The position numbers and the translations under genes were made by a program. Below are positions 1 to 6,237 of a stretch of 13,900 nt of DNA, piece by piece. The first letter of the stretch is position 1, and every line of letters begins with the position of its first letter. Below the pieces are notes generated by a model that ran no database searches, had not been told where the DNA came from, and saw only the letters and a list, made by a program, of their open reading frames with translations. Location of the stretch: assembly GCA_039924425.1 (NCBI GenBank), contig JBDTAX010000010.1, positions 1 through 13,900 of the forward strand, written 5' to 3'. The stretch comes from GCA-003244245 sp039924425 (GTDB lineage: Bacteria > Actinomycetota > Actinomycetes > Mycobacteriales > Pseudonocardiaceae).

Positions 1-899
1 ACCATGCCCGCTCTGGCGCACCCGACCTGTTGGTCGCGGTCATCTCGGCCGTCGGGCGTTGCCACGAAGCAGTGGCCCGTTCTGCGGCGGCGCGGGGGCT
101 CGTCCGTCCTCTGCTGATGAGCGACCCTCTTGCCCTGCTCGATGAGCTGTGCGCGGCGGCAGCGGATGACGTCGAACTGCGGGTCGCGCTCGCCTTTGCC
201 ACGGCCCGCGACGCGAAGGCGAATCTCCCGCTGCGCGGGCTGCTGTCGCCGGTCACCGTCGGCCCGCCGCTGGGATGGACCCATCGCCCGACACTCGCGC
301 CGCTTGGCGGCGGGCTGGGTGTGGCGCTCGCCGAGGCGGCCCGCAGGCGCGGGTTTCCCGGGGCGGTGGGCGAGGTGGAGAGGGAGCTCGAACCCGCCGT
401 GAAAGGTGTGCGGATCGGCTACCAGCGTGGCGTGCAGGTCGTTGCCGCCGACGTGACGCGGTTCATCGCGGGTGAGCTCAACAACGGTCGCCTCGCCGAC
501 TTGCTTGCTGGGCTGCTCACCATCGACTGGCGCGATGCGCCCGACGCCATCCTCCGCGGTGCGCCGCGGCAACCCGATCCCGCGCTGGATCTGTTGCTAC
601 CGTTCACCGGAACCGGCCCGATCAGACTGCCGGACAAGGCACTACTGCGTCCCGGCACTGAATGGCCCGCGCTGCTCATGGCCGGCCGTACCACGGAAGT
701 ACTCGCCGATGCCGCCCGACGGCTGCGGATCGCGGGACTGCGGCACGTGATCACCCCGGGTGTCACGCCGCATGACGGTGCCCGGCTCGCTGCCGTCCTG
801 CTACTGAGAGTTCCCGACGGCGACCGTCTCACAGCGTTGCACCGCGTCGCCGTCGTTCCTCAACCCACCAGCGAACAGAACCAGGAGACCCCCGCGTGA
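1..899 (+). CDS. csx17: Csx17 (Cas8u2-like large subunit, type I-G CRISPR), C-terminal part
   Basis: The reading frame is open from the left edge (first full codon at base 3) to the TGA at 897-899, giving 298 residues; the start lies upstream. The predicted role is the large subunit of the type I-G interference complex, which recognises PAM and target DNA. I assign it mainly by position, directly upstream of recognisable csb1 and csb2 genes, and by its general look: a soluble, Ala/Leu/Arg-rich helical protein with no membrane segments and a run of short helices ending in a hydrophilic PTSEQNQETPA tail. Csx17 proteins usually have about 700 residues or more, so well under half is visible. The stop overlaps the csb1 GTG start by 4 bases (GTGA), which implies translational coupling. 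No catalytic motif is visible or expected. Family membership is inferred from context plus overall resemblance. Confidence 0.8.
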   Translation, partial: HARSGAPDLLVAVISAVGRCHEAVARSAAARGLVRPLLMSDPLALLDELCAAAADDVELRVALAFATARDAKANLPLRGLLSPVTVGPPLGWTHRPTLAPLGGGLGVALAEAARRRGFPGAVGEVERELEPAVKGVRIGYQRGVQVVAADVTRFIAGELNNGRLADLLAGLLTIDWRDAPDAILRGAPRQPDPALDLLLPFTGTGPIRLPDKALLRPGTEWPALLMAGRTTEVLADAARRLRIAGLRHVITPGVTPHDGARLAAVLLLRVPDGDRLTALHRVAVVPQPTSEQNQETPA

Positions 900-1840
900 C
901 TGCCCGCCTGAGTTTCGATGTCGACCTCGTCCCGTTGCTCGGCAGCACCTTCCAACCGACTGGCTTCCCCGACGTTGGCCCCGCGATTTTCACTCGTTTC
1001 GACAACGGTCAAGAGGTGCCCTCGTTGCTGGTGGAGTCGGTGCAGTCGATGGCGAATCGGCTTGAGGCGACAGCGTGGGACGCCGCCAGTGACGAGCCAG
1101 TCGCCGAGGTCACCGGTCTGCCTCATGTGCGGGTCGTCCGGGCCGGAACCAGTGAGTTCCTGACATCCAGCCGGTTGGAGGCACACCGGCTCGCCTCGCC
1201 GTTCGTGCATCGCGCGACGCGCGGCGGCAAGCTGATGTTCGACGAGATTCGTGACCGTCTCGGCTTAGCCAAAGACACTCCACTCAACCGCCGGCACATG
1301 GCCCGAGCCGTCGCCGAACTGGACCCGTTTTGCCTGCTGCACGGGGTCTTCTTCAGCCAGAAGGAGTGGTGGGGTCAGCCCAAGTTCGAGCGCGCGATCT
1401 CGGCGGTCATCGAGGCACACGATGTGCGGCGGGCGGTCAGTGGCGGCCGCAAGTCCGATCGGGTGCGCCACCAGCTCGGCGAGGAAGGCGGCGGAACCGC
1501 CGAGGGATATGGTTCCGTACCATTCCACCGCACTGAGTGGACCGCGAAGACGATCCGTGTGTCGTTCGTCGTCGACGCCGAGTTGCTACGCTCGTACGGG
1601 TTACCGCAGCCGGCGACGGAGCTGTTGCAGGTTCTGGCGTTGTGGGAGATCCGCCGTTTCCTCGCTGGTGGCATGCGGTTGCGCACCGCATGCGATCTGG
1701 AGATCCTCGGCGAGGTGAGTTCGCGGCTCCCGGAACTCGAGGAGTTGACTTCACGGATCGCCGAGCTGATTCCCCAGTGCCGGGACGTCTTCGGAGATGG
1801 CACGCCGCTGACCGTCGAGTGGTCGGGCAAGAAGGCCTGA
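896..1840 (+). CDS. csb1: Csb1 (Cas7 backbone subunit, type I-G, GSU0053 family)
   Basis: This 314-residue protein is the predicted Cas7 subunit, which multimerises along the crRNA as the backbone of the type I-G effector. The GTG start overlaps the csx17 stop (GTGA) and the csb2 ATG follows the stop by one base, so the three genes form one tightly coupled operon. Typical GSU0053-family features are the N-terminal FQPTGFPDVGPA stretch, then VESVQSMANRLE (about residues 43-54), and the basic Gly/Arg segment near residues 175-205 (SGGRKSDRVRHQLGEEGG). The length matches the family's usual 300-350 residues. There are no signal peptide or membrane segments. The gene is intact. It has no known enzymatic motif, and its role follows from family and context. 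Confidence 0.9.
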   Translation: MTARLSFDVDLVPLLGSTFQPTGFPDVGPAIFTRFDNGQEVPSLLVESVQSMANRLEATAWDAASDEPVAEVTGLPHVRVVRAGTSEFLTSSRLEAHRLASPFVHRATRGGKLMFDEIRDRLGLAKDTPLNRRHMARAVAELDPFCLLHGVFFSQKEWWGQPKFERAISAVIEAHDVRRAVSGGRKSDRVRHQLGEEGGGTAEGYGSVPFHRTEWTAKTIRVSFVVDAELLRSYGLPQPATELLQVLALWEIRRFLAGGMRLRTACDLEILGEVSSRLPELEELTSRIAELIPQCRDVFGDGTPLTVEWSGKKA

Positions 1841-1841
1841 G

Positions 1842-3269
1842 ATGGCGACAACGCTGGTGTTGCGCTTTCCGTGGGGGCGATATCACGCCACCCCGTGGGG
1901 TAGGCATGTCAATGAGGGAGCGGTGGAGGTGCCACCGTCGCCGTGGCGGTTGTTGCGGGCACTGTACGCGGTGTGGTGCACCCGTGCCCCTGAGCTGGAC
2001 GAGGAGACGGTGCACGGGTTGCTGGCACGGTTGGCGGAGCCGCCGACGTTCTACGTCCCCCGGCACGGCGTGTCGCACACCCGGCACTACTTCCCGGACA
2101 TGGCTCACCGCAGCGGTTCACCGAGCGTGGACCGGACCTTGGACGCGTTCGCGGTGTTCGAGCGCGACGCCGAGCTCGGGGTGCGGTGGCCCTTCGAGCT
2201 GGCGACACCGCAACGGGTCGCGCTGGAGCGGCTGGCCGGCTCGATCCCGTACTTCGGCCGGGCCGACAGTCTGTGCTCAGGATCCCTGCCCATCGAATGG
2301 AAGCCTGGGCCGCACGAGACATGGGTGCCGGTGGACGTGGCGGACTCGATTGACGACGACGCCCCGGTGACCTCGGTGCTGGCCCCCGATCTCCCGCTGC
2401 AGCTCGACGCGCTGCTGGCCCGCCCCGTCGACGTGCGCAAGGGCGGCCTGCTGTTTCCGGCCGGCACGCACCTGCTGGCGTACCAGCGCACCCACCAGGC
2501 TCCCCGGCTTCGCCCCCAGCCCCGCCGGCACGGCGAACTAGCCACGGCGGTGCGGTTCAGCGTGCTCCAGGCCGGCCTGCCGCCGCGGACCGACTCGCTG
2601 ATCTACACCGATCTGCTCCGGCAGGCCGCGCTCAGCAAGCTCAACCGACTGCCGGAGGAGCGGATCCTGACCCAGCTCGGTGGCCGGACGGCCGACGGCA
2701 CCGCCATGACTGGTCACGGGCATGGCCACTATCTGCCGCTGATCACTACCGATCTGAGGGTCGGCGGCCTGGTGGTCTGGGTGCCGAACGGGTTGCCCGA
2801 TGACGAGCTGAAGGCGCTCACCAGCGTCGACCGGCTCTACAGCAACGTCAACCCGGACTGGCGGCTCACCGTGCGAGTCGCCGGGATCGGCACGCCCGCC
2901 CAGGTCGCGCCCGAGCTGATGGCTCAGCCGCCTGCCGCCGTGTGGCGGTCGGTGACGCCGTTCACCCCGTCCCGCTATCCCAAGCGTCACGCCAGCCAGC
3001 CGGATTACCTCCGAACCGAGATCGCCAACGAGCTGCACAACCGCAGCCTGCCGACGCTGCGCGTGGTGACGCCGCTGGACGAGGAGTGGCAGTCGTGGCG
3101 GCGCTACCGCCCGTCGGCCCGGATGCGCCGCGACGCCCGCCAGGGCCAGGCCACCCGCCCATCGGAGTTCCTGCGGATCGAGCTCGCCGAGCCGATCCAC
3201 GGCCCGCTGGCGCTGGGGCACCTGAGCCACTTCGGGCTCGGGCTGTTCGCGCCGGATCCGGAGCGCTGA
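1842..3269 (+). CDS. csb2: Csb2 (Cas5-Cas6 fusion, type I-G, GSU0054 family)
   Basis: This 475-residue protein combines a Cas5-like N-terminal part, which caps the 5' end of the crRNA, with a Cas6-like C-terminal part, which cuts pre-crRNA at the repeat hairpin. The N-terminus (LRFPWGRYHATPWG, then VEVPPSPWRLLRALYAVW) is the characteristic Csb2 start. A His-rich GHGHGHYLPL segment near residues 291-300 is typical of the family and may belong to the nuclease centre. The C-terminus ends in the Gly-rich LGHLSHFGLGLF motif, like the Cas6 glycine-rich loop. The start follows csb1 by one base. The gene itself is intact, but the 52 bases that encode its C-terminus are repeated at 4075-4126, directly before cas4-cas1. 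In uninterrupted loci of this type csb2 would normally lead straight into cas4-cas1. Confidence 0.9.
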   Translation: MATTLVLRFPWGRYHATPWGRHVNEGAVEVPPSPWRLLRALYAVWCTRAPELDEETVHGLLARLAEPPTFYVPRHGVSHTRHYFPDMAHRSGSPSVDRTLDAFAVFERDAELGVRWPFELATPQRVALERLAGSIPYFGRADSLCSGSLPIEWKPGPHETWVPVDVADSIDDDAPVTSVLAPDLPLQLDALLARPVDVRKGGLLFPAGTHLLAYQRTHQAPRLRPQPRRHGELATAVRFSVLQAGLPPRTDSLIYTDLLRQAALSKLNRLPEERILTQLGGRTADGTAMTGHGHGHYLPLITTDLRVGGLVVWVPNGLPDDELKALTSVDRLYSNVNPDWRLTVRVAGIGTPAQVAPELMAQPPAAVWRSVTPFTPSRYPKRHASQPDYLRTEIANELHNRSLPTLRVVTPLDEEWQSWRRYRPSARMRRDARQGQATRPSEFLRIELAEPIHGPLALGHLSHFGLGLFAPDPER

Positions 3270-3270
3270 G
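3219..3270 (+). repeat. Direct repeat copy A: 3' end of csb2
   Basis: These 52 bases encode the end of Csb2 (HLSHFGLGLFAPDPER and stop). The same stretch recurs at 4075-4126 with 49 of 52 identities; the three differences are at 3230 (c/t), 3257 (t/g) and 3259 (c/t). The two copies bracket the small gene pair at 3398-4037, so one copy marks the original csb2/cas4-cas1 junction. Confidence 0.93.
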
Positions 3271-3306
3271 GCGCCGCTCTGGCACATCCGGTATGGTGGG
3301 CGGCTG

Positions 3307-3325
3307 GGTCTCCCCATTGAGGACC
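3307..3325 (+). other. CRISPR-repeat-like 3' end inside a small hairpin
   Basis: CCCCATTGAGG at 3312-3322 is an 11-base exact match to the 3' end of the array repeat, which includes most of the conserved 8-base handle ATTGAGGC. The last handle base here is A rather than C. The 5' half of the repeat, with its GC-rich stem, is not recognisable. The match lies within a weak hairpin, GGTCTC (3307-3312) against GA-g-GACC (3319-3325), downstream of the csb2 stop. It could be a relic or pseudo-repeat, a weak terminator, or a coincidence. Confidence 0.45.
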
Positions 3326-3397
3326 GCTTCTGCTCGGTGCGCTGGCCACGGCTGCTTGTGGGCGTCGTCGCTCAGTACCTGACTGAAGGAGGCAGCC

Positions 3398-3760
3398 ATG
3401 AATGCCCCTAAACCCTCGTCTGTTACCATTCCGGCCTTGTCCTCACCTCATGGTTCCGTCGGGGTGGGCGATGCTCGCGACGTCGTTACCACGTATTTGC
3501 GTGGTCCGGAGAAGACCCCAGCGGCGATCCGGGACGCGTTGGATCCAACCCAGCGGGCGCAGTTTGAAGCCGAGTACCGAGGCGCACTCGCCCGGGCTGC
3601 GGAGACCCTCGACCTGGAGCCGGTGCTCACGTTGGTGCGGCGCACCTGGTGGGTGCGGGCGGTCATGAACCTGAACCCCGAAATGCTCGACGGCGTGGCT
3701 GCGGACGTAAACCGTGTCGCTGCCGGTGACGAGTCACTCCTTGCCGACGAGGACTTGTGA
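3398..3760 (+). CDS. Small antitoxin-like protein (DUF6247-like), inserted in the cas operon
   Basis: This encodes a 120-residue soluble, acidic protein. The ATG at 3398 is preceded by a strong ribosome binding site, AAGGAGG at 3386-3392. The middle of the protein (TPAAIRDALDPTQRAQFEAEYR, then ALARAAETLDLEPVLTLVRRTWW) resembles the actinobacterial DUF6247 family, whose members often sit beside small toxin-like genes. That resemblance is from memory and not from a search. The gene ends 19 bases before the toxin-like gene at 3780, the usual order and spacing of a type II antitoxin-toxin pair. The first 25 residues are Pro/Ser-rich and probably disordered. No DNA-binding motif is obvious, so autoregulation is uncertain. 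It is not a known cas gene. Confidence 0.65.
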   Translation: MNAPKPSSVTIPALSSPHGSVGVGDARDVVTTYLRGPEKTPAAIRDALDPTQRAQFEAEYRGALARAAETLDLEPVLTLVRRTWWVRAVMNLNPEMLDGVAADVNRVAAGDESLLADEDL

Positions 3761-3779
3761 CCAGATAGGTGTCAGTGTG

Positions 3780-4037
3780 ATGGCTCGGTATCGGCTTCGC
3801 TATGTCACGTATGCCGCCGAGCAGCTACGCTACATGCCCCGGTCGTTGCACGCCGCCTTCGCCGCGAGGATTGACGACCTTGAACGCGACCCCTACGCCG
3901 CCGGTGACTACAACGAGGGAGTGGGTAGCTACTCCACTACCTTCAGCGGTGGCGAAGAGAGCGGTATCATCCTCTACGTGGCGTCCGACAAAATTATGAC
4001 GGTGACTATTTTCCGCGTGAACTGGGTTAAGTGGTGA
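3780..4037 (+). CDS. RelE/ParE-like toxin candidate, inserted in the cas operon
   Basis: This encodes a basic protein of 85 residues. I chose ATG 3780 because MARYRLRYVTYAAEQLRYMP begins like a RelE/ParE-fold toxin (a first beta strand, then a helix). The in-frame ATG at 3714 would overlap the upstream gene and add a non-conserved tail; GTG 3777 is also possible. The order appears to be strand (RYRLRYV), two helices (AAEQLRYMPRSLHAAFAARIDDLERDP), a glycine-rich turn, then strands YSTTFSGG, GIILYVAS and IMTVTIFRVNWV. This matches the compact RelE/ParE layout, whose targets are ribosomal mRNA or gyrase. I cannot identify catalytic residues with confidence. Its start lies 19 bases after the stop of the antitoxin-like gene. 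The stop overlaps a terminator-like hairpin. Confidence 0.6.
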   Translation: MARYRLRYVTYAAEQLRYMPRSLHAAFAARIDDLERDPYAAGDYNEGVGSYSTTFSGGEESGIILYVASDKIMTVTIFRVNWVKW

Positions 4038-4054
4038 TGACATCGCTGTCATCG
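4035..4054 (+). terminator. Hairpin overlapping the toxin stop codon
   Basis: GATGACA (4036-4042) and TGTCATC (4047-4053) form a perfect 7-bp stem with loop TCGC; a T-G pair can extend it. The stop TGA at 4035-4037 forms the base of the left arm. No T-run follows, as is common for actinobacterial terminators. It would end or weaken transcription before cas4-cas1-cas2. Confidence 0.45.
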
Positions 4055-4074
4055 GTCACTCGGAGCTTGCGGGA

Positions 4075-4126
4075 CACCTGAGCCATTTCGGGCTCGGGCT
4101 GTTCGCGCCGGAGCTGGAGCGCTGAG
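4075..4126 (+). repeat. Direct repeat copy B: orphan csb2 tail before cas4-cas1
   Basis: This 52-base stretch encodes HLSHFGLGLFAPELER and a stop in the csb2 reading sense, but it is detached from any csb2 body. It is 49/52 identical to 3219-3270. Three bases separate its stop (4123-4125) from the cas4-cas1 ATG, and its GGAG at 4116-4119 is the likely ribosome binding site of cas4-cas1. Retention of that site may explain why this tail survived the insertion. Confidence 0.93.
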
Positions 4127-4128
4127 CC

Positions 4129-5770
4129 ATGGACTTAGACCTGCTGCCGGCTCGGATGGTCAACGAGTACGTTTACTGCCCGCGGTTGTTCTACCTGGAG
4201 TGGGTCGAGGCCCGGTTTTCGGACAACGACGACACCCGGCTCGGCCAGCAGGTGCACCGCAAGGTCGACGTCGAGTCCGGCGCGGCTCCCTTGCCCGAGG
4301 ACGGCGAGCTGCGCCGGGCACGGTCGGTCACGCTGAGCTCCGAGCGGCTCGGGGTGATCGCCAAGCTCGACCTCATCGAAGGCGACGGCGGCAGTGTCGT
4401 GCCGGTGGACTACAAGGAAGGGATCGCCGCAGCCCGACGGAGCGCCGTGGCCCAGTGACGAGGCGCAGGTCTGCCTGCAGGCGCTGCTGCTGCGCGAGCG
4501 CGGCTACCAGTGCGATCACGCGGAGCTGTGGTACGCCGAGACCCGCCAGCGCGTCCGGGTGGAGCTGACCCCGGAACGGTTGAACTGGGCAACCGACCTG
4601 GTCGCCGACGCGCGGGCGGTGGCCGACCGGGCACTCCCGCCGCTGCCACTGGTCGACAGCCCCAAGTGCCCGCGATGCTCCTTGGTCGGGCTGTGCCTGC
4701 CGGATGAAGTCAACGCGCTGCTGTCCCGTCGCGAGCAGCCACCGCGCCGGCTGGTGCCCCGTGACCCGGACCAGCGACCGGTCTACGTCACCGAGCCCGG
4801 ATCCTTCGTCGGTGTGTGCGGCGGGCGGCTCGAGGTCACGCTGAAGAAGGAGAAACTCGCCTCATGGCGCCTGCTGGATGTGGCACAGCTGGCCGTGTTC
4901 GGGCGGGTTCAGATCAGCACTCAGGCACTGGGGGAGTGCTTCGCGCGGGGTATCCCGGTGTTGTGGCTGAGCAGCGGCGGGTGGTTGCAGGGATTCGCCG
5001 TGGGGCAGCCGTCAAAGTATGTGGAGCTGCGACGGCAGCAGACGGCGGCGCATGCGCAGGGTGGTGCCGGGCTCGCGCAGCGGATGATCGAGGGAAAGAT
5101 CATGAACTGCCGGACGCTGCTGCGCCGCAACTCTCGCGGTGACGTGTCCTCCACGGTGGCCGCGCTCAAGCGACTCGCCCAGCAGGCTCGCGAGGCGACC
5201 AACTTCTCGAGCCTGCTGGGCATCGAAGGCACTGCGGCGCGGATGTACTTCGGGGCGCTACCGTCGATGCTGGTGGGTGATGCCGAGCCGTTTGGCGCGG
5301 AGTTCTCGCAGCTGGGACGCAACCGCCGGCCGCCGCTGGACCCGCTCAACGCGTTGCTGTCCTTCTGCTACGCGATGCTCACCAAGGATCTCGTCGCGGT
5401 GACGCTCGGCGTCGGGTTCGACCCGTACCTCGGCGTGTACCACCGCTCGCGTTACGGTCGACCCTCGCTCGCGCTGGACCTCGCCGAGGAGTTCCGGCCG
5501 CTGATCGCTGACTCGGTGGTGATCGGTCTGCTCAACAACGGTGAGATCACCGCGTCGGACTTCATCCGGCGGGCCGGCGCGGTGTCGTTGACCGCGGACG
5601 GCCGCCGGACCGTGCTCAAGGCCTACGAGCGGCGGCTGGACACCGAGATCCGTCACCCCGTCTTCGAGTACCGGATCAGCTACCGGCGGGTGCTCGACGT
5701 GCAAGCGAGGCTGCTGGCCGCGGTTCTAGTGGGCGAAGTGCCGGAGTACATCCCGATGGTCACGCGGTGA
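4129..5770 (+). pseudogene. cas4-cas1: Cas4-Cas1 fusion with a +1 frameshift in the Cas4 domain
   Basis: Type I-G loci carry a fused Cas4-Cas1: Cas4 selects and trims PAM-bearing prespacers and Cas1 integrates them. From ATG 4129 the frame reads a Cas4 start with the first Fe-S cysteine (YVYCPRLF, C17) and nuclease residues D81 and VDYK (D94-K96), then runs into TGA at 4456-4458. Removing one G at 4416/4417 restores DYKKGSPQPDGA and joins the next frame, giving a 546-residue fusion of normal size. Beyond the shift all key residues are present (restored numbering): Cas4 cysteines C180, C183 and C189; Cas1 E366, H438 and acidic residues D450/E453/E454. The ribosome binding site is in the duplicated csb2 tail. 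It may be a real mutation, a sequencing error in the AAGGAAGGG run, or less likely programmed frameshifting. Confidence 0.85.
4394..5770 (+). CDS. cas1: Cas1 integrase domain with the C-terminal part of Cas4
   Basis: This is the second, uninterrupted reading frame of the broken fusion (458 codons from the in-frame ATG at 4394). The first 8 or so codons only overlap the Cas4 frame. Meaningful sequence begins about codon 10 with SPQPDGAPWPSDEAQV, the Cas4 C-terminal half and its CPRC...C cluster; Cas1 proper starts near PVYVTEPGSFVGV. Cas1 signatures are LLGIEGTAARMYFG (catalytic Glu), GVYHRSRYGRPSLAL (catalytic His) and LDLAEEFRPL (acidic metal ligands). An independently translated Cas1 would be possible from this start or a later one, but no good ribosome binding site is visible in front of 4394. 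Cas2 follows the stop by 4 bases. Confidence 0.8.
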   Translation: MSCRWTTRKGSPQPDGAPWPSDEAQVCLQALLLRERGYQCDHAELWYAETRQRVRVELTPERLNWATDLVADARAVADRALPPLPLVDSPKCPRCSLVGLCLPDEVNALLSRREQPPRRLVPRDPDQRPVYVTEPGSFVGVCGGRLEVTLKKEKLASWRLLDVAQLAVFGRVQISTQALGECFARGIPVLWLSSGGWLQGFAVGQPSKYVELRRQQTAAHAQGGAGLAQRMIEGKIMNCRTLLRRNSRGDVSSTVAALKRLAQQAREATNFSSLLGIEGTAARMYFGALPSMLVGDAEPFGAEFSQLGRNRRPPLDPLNALLSFCYAMLTKDLVAVTLGVGFDPYLGVYHRSRYGRPSLALDLAEEFRPLIADSVVIGLLNNGEITASDFIRRAGAVSLTADGRRTVLKAYERRLDTEIRHPVFEYRISYRRVLDVQARLLAAVLVGEVPEYIPMVTR

Positions 5771-5774
5771 CGCC

Positions 5775-6062
5775 GTGGCCCGTCGCCGGTATCTGATGGC
5801 CTACGACATCGCCGATCCCAAGCGGTTGCGGCGGATCTGCACCCTGATGGAGGACCATGGGGAGCGTTTGCAGTACTCGGTGTTCCTGTGCGACCTCACG
5901 GTAGCCGAGCTGGCCGAGTTGGAGTCCGCCGTGATGGAGGCGATGAACCTTCATGAGGACAGCGTCGTCCAGATCGACCTCGGGCCGCTCCACGCGCCCG
6001 CCGCGGTACGCACCCTTGGGCGCCCGAGGCGCCAGCCGGCAACCGGCCCTCAGATCGTCTGA
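5775..6062 (+). CDS. cas2: Cas2 (spacer-integration partner of Cas1)
   Basis: This 95-residue protein is the structural centre of the Cas1-Cas2 integrase. It starts at GTG 5775, 4 bases after the cas1 stop. The first beta strand with the conserved acidic residue is clear (RRYLMAYDIADPKRLRR, D11), followed by the typical QYSVFLCDL strand (about residues 34-42) and IDLGPL near residue 69. The length is normal for Cas2. The tail (RTLGRPRRQPATGPQIV) is basic and Pro-rich. The gene is intact and in the same operon as cas4-cas1. The CRISPR leader begins immediately downstream. Confidence 0.93.
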   Translation: MARRRYLMAYDIADPKRLRRICTLMEDHGERLQYSVFLCDLTVAELAELESAVMEAMNLHEDSVVQIDLGPLHAPAAVRTLGRPRRQPATGPQIV

Positions 6063-6237
6063 TGCGGTGCGCGAGCGGTCCGGTACCGCGTCGAAACCCG
6101 GTGAGCGCTCGCAGGCAGGTCAGCGACCATCTCGCCGTCCTCTCACGACCCCGCCCGCGCCGCACCATGCCGCTCTGTTGGCACCTCTCGCACGACCCGG
6201 TATCGTGCCTGCTCACAGGTCTAGTTTTCCCCGAGCC
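6063..6237 (+). promoter_or_regulatory. CRISPR leader
   Basis: This 175-base non-coding stretch lies between the cas2 stop and the first repeat. It is assigned as leader because the adjacent repeats R1 and R2 are identical while degeneracy grows at the other end, and because it holds the array promoter. The 35 bases nearest the repeat are relatively T-rich (CTAGTTTTCC at 6221-6230). Confidence 0.8.
6178..6206 (+). promoter_or_regulatory. Predicted pre-crRNA promoter
   Basis: TTGGCA (6178-6183), a 17-base spacer and TATCGT (6201-6206) match a housekeeping sigma promoter well. Transcription would begin near 6213, about 25 bases before the first repeat, in the direction of the array. Confidence 0.6.

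Noticed and set aside
1537..2370. 277-codon plus-strand frame across the csb1/csb2 junction
   Set aside because: It is an out-of-frame shadow rich in Arg/Trp/Cys, overlapping two well-supported cas genes.
3714..3779. Earlier ATG for the toxin-like gene
   Set aside because: It would overlap the antitoxin-like gene by 47 bases and add a low-complexity tail before a typical RelE/ParE-like start.
3219..4126. Insertion sequence or transposon carrying the toxin pair
   Set aside because: There is no transposase, no terminal inverted repeat, and the flanking 52-base repeats are csb2 coding sequence, too long and too diverged for a target-site duplication.
4405..4460. Programmed frameshift in cas4-cas1 as the main explanation
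   Set aside because: No slippery heptamer, downstream pseudoknot or family precedent is visible; a mutation or sequencing error is simpler.
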